This document shows, one piece after another, positions 34,354-45,770 of a stretch of DNA of 64,000 nucleotides. Within the stretch, counting starts at the first letter, position 1; the number at the start of each line of letters is the position of its first letter. Under the pieces are notes generated by a model that ran no database searches, had not been told where the DNA came from, and was given only the letters and a program-made list of their open reading frames with translations. This stretch comes from Tenodera sinensis (taxonomy: Eukaryota > Arthropoda > Insecta > Mantodea > Mantidae): contig CM060962.1 in assembly GCA_030765045.1 (NCBI GenBank), positions 217,166,655-217,230,654 of the forward strand, in the 5' to 3' direction. The position numbers were made by a program, and so were the translations under genes.

Positions 34354-34908
34354 TATTCATGGACATGCGAAAGTTTAATATTCTAGCTCAATTAGTTTCT
34401 CAGATAATGGAATTAAATACTGTTAACTAGCAAACAAAATTCATTCTTTTTAAACTTTCCTCACATTTTTCAGAGAAGTACGCCAGTGGCGTTTTCTGAT
34501 ACTCAAGTAAACTGAAAATAAGGTATTTGATTGAAGTTGATGTTATTACTTGCAGAGAAATACATTTTTTGTTTTGATGAAGTTATTGGTGTTAAAATTC
34601 CTGTTCTTTTCAGCATAGATTATTTTTGTGAGCCAACGATTAAGGCAATCATCAAATGCATATTTGAAGCTTTGGATAACAGGCTTGGTATTATGTATAT
34701 AAATTTACATACAAATCAGAGCAAAACTGAAATTTAAGGAATAAATTTCATACAAAATGGATAACAGGTGAAATAAGCACCATTCGACTTTGGTCGAACA
34801 ACAAAGGCAGAACGCTCCACCAACTCCCCCCCCCCCCTCTGGCCCTGTTATGTACGCACCGACTGAGAAGGTTGGTAAAATGCCCCGTGAAGCAGTAGAG
34901 ACCGCATA
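34354..34908. other. No assignable gene
   Basis: AT-rich with a C run at 34828-34837. Frames of about 70 codons on both strands lack domains. Confidence 0.4.
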
Positions 34909-35059
34909 TACAGGCTGTTCCAAAAAACACCGACAACGTGTAATATGTTGTGCGCGCCAAACTGATTGGTTTTCAAATAGGAACCTCCGTCCGGAAATGC
35001 ACGGTTTGGACGCTGTAGCACATCGAAGTGTGAGATGGGTGTGCGTTCACATTTTGTCA

Positions 35060-35665
35060 ATAAGCCGAACATCGAGCTGTCTACCTAACAAACGGGCTAC
35101 GAACTGCGTATTTCCTATGTCATTGCAAAGCCTACATCGGCGGTGATAAGCCTCATGCACATGACCCAATACGTGCAATTGTCTTTGAAGATTTTCCAAG
35201 ACTCCGTGGACTCGAGCCATAAGGTCCTCCGCTGACGTTACAGGAGTGTCATACGCCATACTCTTCATACAACTCGCCGGTCTCGGTAGCGTGATGGTTA
35301 GCGTGTCTGCCTCACGTTCAATCTCGCTTAGGGTAAGTTATCCGGGTAAGGTTTTTTTCCGAGGTTTTCCCTACCCTGAGAAGACGAATGTCGGGTAACT
35401 TAAAGCTCCATGGACCTCGGGCTCATTTGAGCATCATTTCACCCATTTCATTTCATTTCATTTCATTCATTCGTCCGATATGACACAATGTTGGGGGACG
35501 TTAATTAAAAAAAAATTCACACAACTCCACAGCAAATAGTCGAGGGGAGTCAGCTCTGCCGACCATGCAGGCCATGGAACAGGCCCACCTCCACCCATCC
35601 ATCGATTTGGACATGCGACGTTCAGGTGATTCCGCACATTTAGATCAAAGTGTACTGGAGCTCAT
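35060..35665 (-). pseudogene. DD41D transposase C-terminus, split by a SINE
   Basis: The reverse strand from about 35665 reads NRWMGGGGPVPWPAWSAELT then PLDYLLW, the block around the third catalytic Asp. After the SINE, 35268-35047 reads AYDTPVTSAEDLMARVHGVL and RRCRLCNDIGNTQFVARLL, the C-terminal region of the same family as 24745-25205. Everything N-terminal is deleted. Confidence 0.7.
35280..35471 (+). mobile_element. tRNA-derived SINE with (ATTTC)n tail
   Basis: Box A GGTAGCGTGATGGTTAGCG at 35285 and a close box B relic GTTCAATCTC. Then GGTTTTCCCTACCCTGAGAA, CGAATGTCGGG and a tail of ATTTC repeats (35437-35468). The A-to-B distance is too short, so the head has a deletion. It is inserted in the DD41D transposase. 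I do not see its target duplication. Confidence 0.6.
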
Positions 35666-36109
35666 GTCGAATATTTCAGCAGATATGTACTGGTACGTGT
35701 CGCACTGCTGTTAAAAGCATTACTGTACAGGAAACTACACAAGTAGCGCAGTAGGATGCGCACCAAGGACTTTATGGAGGAATTTAGCGCATGCGTGGAA
35801 TGTTATTATGCTCTGGTCGTTCATCCCAGTGCATAGATGGCTAAATGGTTGCATACCTTCCGTATTAAGATACCAAAACGAATGTTAACAAATTGTCACA
35901 ACCGTTCGTTCTCAAACTTCGACACTCTCCAGCGTCCAAACCATGCATTTCCGGACAGAGATTCCTGTTTGAAAACCGATCAGTTTGCCATCCCGTACAA
36001 CACCGTTTTCGGTGTTTTTTTTTTTTTTTTTTTTTTTTTTTGGTGGGGGGGGGGGCACCCAGTATACATTTCTCTGGTTTCCATGCACTGACTGCTGTCA
36101 CATGCAGCG

Positions 36110-36256
36110 AATGTTGTCATACAGACTCGGTGACCGTTGTATTTGTTATTTTGTAATCGTTAACTAGTTACTGTATATTTCCATTACTTCAGTAACCATT
36201 ACATTTAAGGTAGCCATTATGTTGTAACCGTTATGCTATTTTCTGCCCATCCCTAG
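36110..36256 (-). mobile_element. Possible hAT-like terminal fragment
   Basis: Ends with TTCTGCCCATCCCTA, the inverse of TAGGGATGGGCA, which resembles common hAT ends. GTTACT and TAACCGTTA motifs repeat inside, as near 29997-30170 in the other orientation. No 8-bp target duplication joins the two sites. Confidence 0.35.
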
Positions 36257-36569
36257 CCTAAGGTAGTTTCATTGTCACAAAGGTGGAAAATCTGTAATAT
36301 ACGGAATCTTGCGAAAAGATTGCCATAAAACTGGGTCACTGGGAATCAATTTCAACGAGGTTGTGTGCTGTGTTCAGCTTTAATTGCTCTCCATCAATAA
36401 GGCATTAGTTCCCCTAGGCTGTGGGGGCACGTGCCCGCCATATGGCATCAGGGGTGACAAGTTGCTATTGGTGGCAAAACAGCTGAATATAGAAACAAGG
36501 TTAGACCTGCCTGTCGAAAGAAAACGGATTAAAAAAAACAAAACAGATGTGTTATATCTATACGAACTT
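36257..36569. other. No assignable gene
   Basis: The 81-codon frame 36384-36629 shows no domain. Spacer. Confidence 0.35.
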
Positions 36570-37645
36570 TCTACCCACTCTTCTCTAAACTCCTTTTATA
36601 AGAATATTATTCTTTCTACCTCATGGTAATTGAAATGCCTTGATCACATATTTCGTTGTAGTTACAAGAGCAATACAAAAGACTGAAGTAATAGTCACAT
36701 GTTTACAAAACGAGTCGCTATATTATGGTTTTGTGATTTAATTCGTTAGCTGACCAGAGAAACAAAAGAATGAGACCTAGCTTTACAAAAAAGGTTATAA
36801 ACTACTCAAAATTTGAAACCAATAATAAGAAGTTCCTGGGAAATGATTAATGACGCAAGCATTTATTCGACGTAATTTGTTTGCTTTAATGACATCTGCA
36901 TTTTTGAAGTGTAAGTTTCATATATCCATTACGATTTACTGATAATGTAAAGCTATACAAAAGTGTTTTATAATGAAGATGACCATACATGTTATTTGCA
37001 GAAGCTTTCATGTTATAAATGTAATGGGGGCATGTTGTTATGCAATTAATAAATAAAAAATGTCTGTACTCTTCGAAATACCTTAAACATTTGGTGTTTG
37101 GATTCACGTCATTAGTGGTATTTTGGAGTAAATAAAAAACAACGAAACATTTTCTATATAAAAGGTAATTTTAGGTTGGAGGATTTCCATGACAATGTTC
37201 GTATTGCAAGGATGAAAGACGCTAAAGTTTATTACTAAATTTGGTATTCATCCGATATTTTGCTTTTGAGTTATGCTGTTCACACTCTTGGCGGCGCCGT
37301 GGCCGAGCGGTTAGCGCGCTCACCTACCACCTAGGCGGCCCGGGTTCGATCCCAGGGACCCGCATGTGGACGAAGCGGCGTCAGGGCGGGTTTTCTCCGG
37401 GTGCTCCGGTTTCCCCCTGCCATCTCATTCCACCGGTGCTCCATCTTCATTCCATGCATCATCAGTGTCACCGCCTGCGGTGCCATAGTAGTAAAGGCGG
37501 GCGTTAAACACTACAACAACCAACTGTTCACACTCAGCAATTTTGGCTTCGTTGTAACTTAAAATAAGTGGTTTTGGTGAAATTTCGATATCGAATTTGC
37601 TGGTCAAATACAGTTCTTCCTATAACTAAGCGATAAAGTAAAACT
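36570..37645 (+). mobile_element. Old REP1 copy, split by SINE-A
   Basis: Diverged REP1 blocks run to 37287 (GAGTTATGCTGTTCACACTC) and resume after the SINE (GGTGAAATTTCGATATCGAA) up to a decayed hairpin near 37605-37645. Its divergence and the nested SINE show it predates that insertion. Confidence 0.65.
37276..37535 (+). mobile_element. SINE-A full copy with 12-bp target duplication
   Basis: The SINE body is 37288-37523. Box A TGGCCGAGCGG and box B GGTTCGATCCC match the consensus exactly. The body holds TTTTCTCCGGGTGCTCCGG and ends GGCGGGCGTTAAACACTAC plus an AAC-rich tail. CTGTTCACACTC flanks it at 37276-37287 and 37524-37535. It resembles a tRNA head but continues into the SINE body, so it is not a tRNA gene. 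Confidence 0.9.
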
Positions 37646-38189
37646 TTAATGCCACAATTGGAACTCAATTCACGAATCTTTGGCTTTGGTGACGCTGACC
37701 CAACGGTTGTCCAAAGGTAGTTCATCCAGACATTAATCCTTAAGGAACAAAACAAGAGAGAATTAGACTAGCTTTGCAGGAATTGATGACTGAACCAACA
37801 GTCAAGGGATTCATTTGAAGACGAATAATATAATGTCAGAGATGTTTGCTAATCGCTGCCTATACAAATTCTTTCTGCGGTGTTTGGGTTAGAAGCTATA
37901 AACTATGTGCTGCATCTGTAGTACCTGATTGTCTTTAGGTTGTCGGCATTAGTGGGCTCGACTGTTAACTTTATACACCGATCGCTTAAGGCCCAGGCAT
38001 TGAAACTGCTCATTTACTCATATTTTAACCATTTCAGCTGAACTTTTATCACATATATGTTCAGCACAATTATAACATTAATTTTCATACTCCAATTTAC
38101 TTAATATACCAAGAAAGTAATTAAAAAACAAAACCTTAATATGTACATATGTTCACTAAATTTTCTCTACCAATCCTCGTTTACATAAG
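37646..38189. other. No assignable gene
   Basis: Nothing recognised. The reverse frame 37534-37755 overlaps repeat DNA. Confidence 0.4.
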
Positions 38190-39060
38190 GAAGTTCCCAA
38201 GATGTTCGAAACTTTTGATGCCGTCTCCAATATCTTCGTCGTTGATGAATCTGCTGCCAGCTGCTACAGTTGTGTGCAATGAGATCTTTCTCTGAGAGTA
38301 TTTGTGGGTTGGCTTGAGAATAGACCACCAGTTAAGATTAATGGTAAACTTAAAGGAAGCTAATAAATGTCCTTTTTGGAGCGAGTTACCAATTGTGTGA
38401 CTATGGCACTAAACTGATTCTAATCCTAGCACTAGAAGCTGTAACAATTGAAATATTATATTTGTGACTTCAGAAGTATCCATAAATTTACGGTCTAAAC
38501 TAACCACTTCCTTAATAACGAGAGGCGTAAGTTGCCGTGAATCGCTGAAACGTTAAACGGCGAATCCCCTTGCGGCTACCCCAATTATGTGATTACCCGA
38601 GCACGGTCTTTAGATGCTATGGACTGTCGATAGTCGATCACACTAAAACACTTCTGTAAAAGTAAAAGACTGTGGCACAAATGTTATAAATACACGCTAT
38701 TTGATCAACTTAAGTCCCACCTAGTTCATGCATATCCCACCAAAGTTACCGCATTACATGTTGCCAAATCCTAAGCCTCTTATTAGCAACGGAAACAACT
38801 TTTCTTGTTTGCCATGCAAAATTCTAAGTATTGCTTTGCTTTGTAAATTTCAGAGTATACCTGCGTTTTCAAGCAACTCCTTGGTTTCGGAAGGCACTAA
38901 GATTTAACTACCGGAATCTTGAGCTAAGGTTTCTTGTTGACTGAGAATCCCAGTTCACCTAATTGCCTTAGCTATTCTGACTTCTAATTGCTTTACCTCA
39001 ACACGTAACTTGCCTGGCTAATGACTTCCCATCCACAGTCAGAATTGTAACTCGTGCTTC
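38190..39060 (+). repeat. REP2 copy A
   Basis: Shares collinear blocks with 56485-56711 and 57655-58280: GATGCCGTCTCCAATATCTT, GCGTAAGTTGCCGTGAATCG, CCCGAGCACGGT and TCTAATTGCTTTACCTCAAC. No coding potential. Family identity unknown; this copy shows the uninterrupted state of the site that is split in copy B. Confidence 0.7.
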
Positions 39061-39224
39061 TTCCATTATGTGTTGATGTTAATATGTGAAAATTATTTGT
39101 TCGAATTATATCTCACTATCATTTGTTTATACAATTATTCATATTATAGGTCAATAATTCCGATATCAAAATATTGTTGCATCAGCTTATTTTTTCTATT
39201 TACTTCATGCCAGCATTGAAGTGC

Positions 39225-39881
39225 TTTTGGAAATGCTTGAACACACTTAAAAATCAGAAATTATTGAAACATTCAATAACACAGCAACGGATTTATGGAA
39301 AATGGTTTATGCCACAAAACAGTTATTTCAAATAAACTGCGTGTTTTAAATAGAACTGCATATTTTGTGTAATAAGGCTTTGTAGGTATATTTATTACGG
39401 TTTACAACTTATACAAAATTACACAAACTTCACTGTGAACGAAAAGGACTTGACAGACTGTTCCAGAAAATTCAAGATATGCATCTTAGTTTTCATATAA
39501 CTAGATTTGTTTAATATAATTTAGTCTAGTGGTAGTTTAACTAAATCAACTAAGTAATTTTTGAAAATATAAGTATTGACTAAGCATTTTCCTAGTAAAG
39601 GGTATTTTTGGTTGGGAAATTTTCTTGAACATCGTGTCGCATCCTTGAAAAATACTGAACTTAACTACCCAGTTTGGTATTGAACCGACTTTTCCATTCC
39701 GAGTTATGCTGTTCACAGGCAGACGTACAGACACACACCTTTTTCTAAAATTGTTTTTTTTTTTTCGGGGGGGGGGGGGTTAAGGGTGTCCCAAACCTAG
39801 TATTTCCACTGAAATCTTTGTCTCGAGTTTTTGGGTGGAATACAATACTTCCTCTACTTGCTATGTGTAGTAGAGAAAGTA
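39225..39881 (+). mobile_element. REP1 copy lacking the 5' part
   Basis: Middle to 3' end, with GAAAATTCAAGATATGCATC, GAGTTATGCTGTTCACAGGC, a short AC stretch, a T/G run (39755-39780) and an intact hairpin 39846-39881 whose arms TACTTCCTCTAC and GTAGAGAAAGTA pair. Confidence 0.8.
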
Positions 39882-40412
39882 AAAAAGAAATAAAGTTAAG
39901 TAATAGCGAAAATTAAAAATAAACATCTCAAGGTTTATTTGTGAAAAAAAAACTATACGCATGGAAGATAACATTTTTAGTAATTCCCACAAAACATACA
40001 TTCGTTGTTGTTATCGTCTCCGTCGTCAAAACGCTTCCTCAAGAAGTTACAAATGTGAAGATTGCATGACAGTATAATGAACATTGAAGATAGTGAGTTG
40101 AGATAGTGCTGCGGAAAGATTGTTAAAAAAATGCAGGACATCCTAGACCCTAAAGGCAGTGTGTATTTCAACTCGTTGCAGTGGTATTGGAAGATTCCCG
40201 CCTTATCTTCCACGAAACAAATTCTGAACAGGTGTAACGGCCAGTAAATGACAACGCCATGTGTACTTCTCTGACGCGTTTAAATCTCCGGGCATCGAAA
40301 TTTCAACTCTTTTTTTCCTCTGTGGTACATTTGCGACCGCTTTGTCCGTGGAGGGCGAAGAAGCCACTTTACCTGCCCGCTGCTGGGCCCAAAGAATGGC
40401 GGCAGGTGAGGG

Positions 40413-40446
<34 letters not shown>

Positions 40447-40639
40447 CAGCTGACGCAATTAAAGTCTGTACATAGCCAACCTTACACCTGCTTCAGTCCC
40501 GGTTCAAAAGTCCGCGAACTTGTTGGCACATCAATTGCCAATATACGGGACAAGCAAACACTATATGCAAATAGGGATGGAAATATAAACAGTACTATGA
40601 TTGGGTTGGTCCCTTTTAACCACAAAATCCGTATCTAAA
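39882..40639. other. No confirmed gene; (AG)n tract
   Basis: The forward frame 40261-40638 (125 codons) reads through an (AG)n run at 40410-40447 and has no domain; I doubt it is coding. The GC-richer part starting TGTAACGG at 40231 could be a decayed LTR or SINE, which I cannot confirm. Confidence 0.35.
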
Positions 40640-40880
40640 ATTAGATGAAAAACAATTAACACAAAAATTCATGTATTTACATGATCTTTTTTCTATTCAC
40701 TCTTCTCCGAACTGTCCTTACCAAAGCTTACTCTTCTATCTACTTCTTGTTAATCAAAGTAACCTGGTATTACACATTCACACACTTCCTTTTAGGAATG
40801 ACAGATTTTTAAAAAGTGGGTCGCTTTTTGATTGCTTTGAGATGTTACGCTCTTTGTATGGCCATGAAAAGAAAGGAATG
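40640..40880 (+). mobile_element. REP1 5' fragment
   Basis: TTCTATTCACTCTTCTCC, TCTATCTACTTCTTGTTAAT and CTCTTTGTATGGCCATGA follow the order of the REP1 5' third. Diverged. Confidence 0.55.
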
Positions 40881-41014
40881 GCCACTTGCCTCCTAAAAAG
40901 CAAAGCAAAACACAAAACAAAGGATATCTTCGAAAATATCTAACACCTCACAATATTTCCTTTGGCCTCAATTCTGTGATTTAACGAAATCCACAGTTTG
41001 TGCAGTGAGATATT

Positions 41015-41901
41015 TACTTTCTCTACTACGTATAGTAAGCAGGGGAAGTATTATACTCCACACAAAATTTCGATGCCGAGATTTCACCGCAAGTATGTTT
41101 TGAGGCCCCCTGAATTCAAAAAGAGCATTTTTAGAAAAAGATCCGTGTGTGTGTGTGTGTGTGTCTGTGTGTGCGCGCGCGCGCGAATAGCATAACTCAA
41201 AAACGAAAAGTGGATGGAAAACCAAAGTTTGTATTTAAGTTTAATATCTTTGAAGGGACACAAAGGTATTCAAGAGCACTACTCCACCCTAAACTACCCG
41301 TTACATGGAAAATGTTTCGAACGTTTTGATTATCTCAAAAATGTTTCCAACGATTTTGATTAAACTGCAATATGTTTAAGATATTTTATGGCAAATGAAA
41401 TGCAAATTTTAAGTTTTCTGGCCATAGCCTATGTATTCCTATTTACTCTTGATGAATTTTGAATAACTGGCAAACCGTAAGAGATAGACCAAATCTTACT
41501 ATACAAAAATCTACATATAGTTAAAACACGCAAGTTATGCCCAAATGCATTGTTTAGCGAACCATTTCGGAGATCTTCCTTGTTATTTGTACGAGTTTTG
41601 CAATACTTAAACTTTTCTCAAGTGGAAGGTCGTTATTCACTCTTTATCTCACGGCCGTGCAAAGAGATCGGAATTTCAAAGCTTTCATATAGCGACGGGC
41701 CTTAACTATTGACTATTATTCGAAGCCTACTGTATTCTCATATTCCCCTTGCATCTACAACAAAATTATCAATAACGTAATATCTGCAAATGTTTATTTC
41801 GACTAACATGATGAAGACCGAGGAATAAGACTCTGTAAGAATAGTTAGTACAAGAGTAGAGAAAGTCATGTGAGTGCAACACATCAGATTTTTTCTGTCT
41901 T
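41015..41901 (-). mobile_element. REP1 full-length copy
   Basis: The hairpin end is at 41015-41050 (TACTTTCTCTACTACG, GTAAGCAGGGGAAGTA), the microsatellite (GT)n(GC)n at 41145-41185, GGCAAACCGTAAGAGATAG near 41470 and the 5' tip at 41862-41901 (AAAGTCATGTGAGTGCAACA). At about 887 bp it is a good reference copy. Frames in it are artefacts. Confidence 0.85.
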
Positions 41902-41914
41902 ACACTTCACCAGG

Positions 41915-42055
41915 CATGCAAAAGTCATCCAGAATGAAGAGGATTTCACATGCGATTCCAAGTAAAGATATGTGATTTCATTTGACTTGCAAATATCTCA
42001 AACATGTGTATTTCAATTAAAATTGTTAGAGCTATTTTTGGGCAAACCAAAAGTA
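41915..42055 (+). mobile_element. REP1 middle fragment, opposite orientation
   Basis: GCATGCAAAAGTCATCCAGA and CAATTAAAATTGTTAGAGC match the REP1 middle but run forward, head to head with the copy at 41015-41901. The 96-codon frame 41972-42262 starts in it and is not a gene. Confidence 0.6.
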
Positions 42056-42480
42056 ATGAAGAATGTTATTTTGAGGGAGAGGGCTTCAGACCGTAAAACT
42101 ACTATCTCTGGTAAAATATCTCCTCTACATACAAAGGGCCATTGTCACAGTGACGAGACTGATCGAACTATTTTTTATAGTGAAAGTAGATCGAAAATAA
42201 ATATATCTGTGTTTCAGCTTTGTCTTCCATGTTTGACAAGAAAGAATTTATTAAGAAATTAGAATGATTCACTAATAATATCTAATTATTTGCATATATC
42301 GGTGTTTAAAAAGTATGAAACCAGAGAAGTTGCAAAATTGTGCAAATTTTATCTGTTCAGTTTTTACACACACCACTAGGAAAATAAGAAACATAATTGA
42401 GGCCGATTTTCTCTTTGCTACTCGCTACATGCAATTTGGTGCTAAGTTATCTCTAGTGTGGTCTATCCTCGGTGTGAGGC
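42056..42480. other. No assignable gene
   Basis: AT-rich spacer between REP1 and SINE-C. Confidence 0.4.
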
Positions 42481-42910
42481 ATCGGCCGGATGGCTCAGTC
42501 GATTAGGCCCTGGCCTACTGATCCCAGCGTTACGGGTTCAAACCCAGCCCTGATGATTCTTAAGTGGGCTTAAAAGAGACAGCTCCATAGATAGAAAGAC
42601 GCTCTTTAACTGCTGTGGTTTTCGGCATCCCATTCTGTATTGGGTTTGAAAGACAGCTCAATTTTGCTCTGAGGTATTTTTATCAGGCTTATGATTCTTT
42701 TACTTGCCGTAAATATACGGAACGGGACCACCGGCTTTACTTCCCTTCCAAAGGAAGCCATCCAGAAGGTTTTTACGCCCGAAAAATATCCATCGACCTC
42801 CGCCAGATTTGAAACCGTTACCTCGAAATTCAGAGGCTGTCATGCTACTCCTGGAACAAGGAGGACGACCAAGACCGACTATCACATAAAATAACTCCTG
42901 CGGGACGAAA
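42481..42910 (+). mobile_element. SINE-C: tRNA-like head, second tRNA-like box in reverse
   Basis: CCGGATGGCTCAGTCGATTA is box A and TACGGGTTCAAACCC box B of a forward head (42484-42550). Near 42805-42850 the reverse strand shows a further tRNA-like stretch with GGTTTCAAATC. Either two SINEs are joined or one composite ends before the ATT tract. No target duplication found. Confidence 0.5.
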
Positions 42911-42964
42911 TTCTGGCACAACAGCGGCTGATATGACCCTGGCAATAAACGGGGTTGTTAACAA

Positions 42965-43081
<117 letters not shown>

Positions 43082-43429
43082 TTCTTTTTTTTTGTTTTTT
43101 CTTTTTTTGTCCGTGGCAGAGTTTATTATACTGTCCCAGACAGCGAAGCTCTGAGCGGAAGACAGGTCTAAAGTCAGTCGTCGCAACTTCGAAGTTTACA
43201 ATTGCTTCCCGGCGAACAGGGACCAAGTGGGAGAGAAAGCCGAGACACGGCATTTTGTTTTCGATATATGTTCACCAAGTTCATTAAACTATTTCTAGGA
43301 TGATAAACATATCGAGTGTAAGAAGTTGGCTAAATGAATGTGTAGTGCTAGGATGTTAGTACATAGTAAGCCACAAGTTTGATATAAGGTGCTAAGACAT
43401 TATAAATCAGGTGTTCAAAAAAGTGTTTG
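43082..43429. other. No assignable gene
   Basis: Spacer with short frames only. Confidence 0.4.
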
Positions 43430-43775
43430 ATATTGCAGCAGGAGGAGGGGTTGGCCAAAACAAGAATAAATGTTCCTATAAACATATGTCCGGAAACAAA
43501 TACGTGTTGAGATTTGAGCCCTTTTAATTGTGTTGAATACTTACGCTAGGCAATGGACTTCATCCAACAAGTGCATTCTAGAGAATACTTTACTGTCACA
43601 AACGGTTAACGGAACAATTGTTGAGTAAATATCCACAAACACCAAACAGGAGTTCTAATGACTTCTGTTAACATCTACACGTTGATGCTCTATGTGGTTA
43701 CCATGCATTCTTACACATACTTCAACTCCTCTTCTCAACGAATCCAGAACTCTTTCAATCATACCTGGTTGCTCA
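43430..43775 (-). pseudogene. DD41D transposase C-terminal scrap and 3' UTR
   Basis: The reverse strand from 43767 reads GMIERVLDSLRRGVEVCVRM then HGNHIEH, the family's C-terminal block (R-x-R-R-x-E-x-C ... G-x-H-x-E-H). Downstream on that strand lies a non-coding stretch to about 43430. A third relic of the same kind as 24745 and 34909. Confidence 0.45.
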
Positions 43776-44056
43776 CTTTTTTGAGAAATATCGGGTTCTA
43801 AACACTTTAATTGAGAAAGCTGATCTTTATTTGATCATTTCTTGGGTCGTGGTCCATTGTTAGAGCACTTATCGTAACATTGCGGGCCTTCCTTGGGTCG
43901 TGATCCACTAGCAATGACGTAATGGTTCGTGAGGTGATTCGTTCACTGAACAGTCATTCATTACTGAATACTTCCGGTAACAAGTGGATACGTTTCTGTT
44001 TAAATTTCATAATAATAATTGCCGTGTTTTGGTGCTGTAAAGTGTAAAAAGGTTAG

Positions 44057-44099
44057 TACAAGAATAGAGAAAGTCATGTGAGTGTAACACATCAGATTT
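44057..44099 (-). mobile_element. REP1 5' tip
   Basis: ATAGAGAAAGTCATGTGAGT and GTAACACATCAGATTTG match the 5' terminus of REP1 in reverse. Only about 43 bp remain. Confidence 0.65.
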
Positions 44100-44351
44100 G
44101 TTTTAATCCAGATTGTTTCCTAGAAAATGTACACAATACGTCATTAAAACTCTTAAATTAAGGTAATGGAATCGCAGTTTCTAAGTAATATTAGCATTGG
44201 AACTTAGTATTTCAAAATACGTTAAGTATTCTCTGAGGTAGGTAATCTGAAAATGTTTCCCTGTTACTGACAAATACCTGGTTTAAATGTAAAATATGGC
44301 CTTCAATCGGTTATTAATATTCTAGTGATACTATTCTTGAGCATGCAACAT

Positions 44352-45462
44352 AAGGTTGACTCATAAGTTCTTTCGTTCGTTTCTCGTCACGTTTCAATCA
44401 CTAAAGACGCCCCAGAACACACCTCACCAGCAGCACAGCTACAACGAGGTACCTAGTTGCCAAGCTTTCTGTTTTAGGGAGAAATTCCGAGCTCGAAATC
44501 GACTAAACCACTTCAGACATGTACGATTCGTTACTGCATCTTCCCCGCCGACAGTATAACTTTTCTGCCGGGATTGTGAGGCGGTTTTGCACTTACGATA
44601 ATAAAACAGCTTAACCCTAGCATTACTTACCAAGCCTTATTCCATAGCTTACATTGCCAAGGGGGCAGGAAATACTTTGTGACTACCACTGGAAACAAAA
44701 TAGCTCAGCAATTCTTAAAATAAGTTTATTGTAATATTGCGTATTATATTTTGTAATGTTCATAAGGTTAACATTTAACATTATTTAACAATTCCTTTTT
44801 TACTTTTTTACATGAATCACAGTAGATATTGTGCAAATCCTTATTATAGAACTTATACTACCAACGGAGGTAACCACCACCGGTAACATAATGTCTGAGC
44901 AATTTATAAAACAAATTTATTTTAACATTGGGTGTTATATCTAGTCATGTTCATAAAGATAATATTTAACATTGACTATTCCTTTTTTACTTTTTACACA
45001 AAACGCATTATACCGATGGGGCAGTACTTTATGACCACTTTGACATTTCATTGTGTCTCAAAAAGACCAACAATGAAAGCTTTGAACCTGTTACGCAATT
45101 CAATAGTAGAACCAGTGATTGACAATAACTATTACCTGCATGCCTTCAATAAAAAGGTTAAAAGACAGAATTTAAAACATTACAGAACGTGGGCATAAGG
45201 TATCTCCTACCTTGATAATGCTACGGATAAGATGACGGAAATGTTCCTTTTTGCTATCCATAGTTTGCAAACACAAGTTCACGCTTATCCGTCCAACGTA
45301 AGTCACAAACACACACTGACGTATCCAATAGCGAGTCTGGTTGTTGGCCTCTCAATCTTGGGGGTAATTAGGCCACTATGATAACTTGTGTGCGCAGAGG
45401 GTTGAGGGATTTCAGGCGCTATGGATGGAACTTCCGAGCAAAACGAACGAACTTATGAGACA
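44352..45462 (-). mobile_element. Mariner-type element, internally deleted
   Basis: Short inverted ends: left CTCATAAGTTCTTTCGTTCG (44359), right in reverse GTCTCATAAGTTCGTTCG (45440-45462). Inside are a mariner N-terminal transposase scrap and, at 44640-45050, two to three diverged units of about 190 bp sharing GTTCATAA-GTTAACATTTAACA and TTCCTTTTTTACTTTTT. Confidence 0.6.
44439..44633 (-). pseudogene. Mariner transposase N-terminal fragment
   Basis: YYRKCKTASQSRQKSYTVGG then EDAVTNRTCLKWFSRFRARN and FSLKQKAWQLG. The pattern of a basic helix, then WFxRFRxxxFSL, marks the first DNA-binding domain of mariner transposases. The linker, second HTH and catalytic domain are missing. Confidence 0.7.
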
Positions 45463-45469
45463 AGCTTAT

Positions 45470-45770
45470 AGTGCGCCATGAGAACACACAGAGTGCTCCC
45501 AAAATTTTATGTTCATTCAAACAGGCGCAAAACATATTTTCAGGAAATCTGCATACAATGAGTCGATTGGAAATTCTTCCTCTTTCCGAGATAACCCCCC
45601 CCCCCCCAGGGGCCTACTATGATAGATACGAGTTTGGCGCCTATCATCATTTCACCCCCTCCATGTTCAACTGTTGTCACGCGTAGCTGCTTTCGTTGCT
45701 ACTATTCATCACCATCTCCTTCTAGGATTATTATGATTATTATTTTTTAAGGATTTAATTTTATAACTCC
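45470..45770. other. No assignable gene
   Basis: Spacer with a C run at 45596-45607. The 71-codon frame here has no domain. Confidence 0.4.

Larger units (their letters stand above)
34909..36041 (-). mobile_element. DD41D mariner-like element with long TIRs, deleted
   Basis: Left arm 34909-35050 (TTCCAAAAAACACCGACAAC, GTCCGGAAATGCACGGTTTG) is inverted at 35870-36020 (CAAACCATGCATTTCCGGAC, GAAAACCGATCAGTTTGCC). Arms are about 140-150 bp. The outermost right bases are replaced by a T tract (36015-36041) and a G run. The inside holds only the transposase C-terminus and a SINE. The overall length is short for an autonomous copy. Confidence 0.7.

Noticed and set aside
37290..37360. Apparent tRNA gene with perfect A and B boxes
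   Set aside because: The sequence continues into a SINE body with target duplications, and the cloverleaf stems do not close well. The heads at 4838, 7322, 35280, 42484 and 47820 are rejected as tRNA genes for like reasons.
40261..40638. 125-codon ORF with an Arg/Glu-rich centre
   Set aside because: The charged part is an (AG)n repeat, and the flanks show no family resemblance.
43851..43920. Short direct repeat CTTGGGTCGTGRTCCAY about 42 bp apart
   Set aside because: Too short and isolated to interpret; no third copy.
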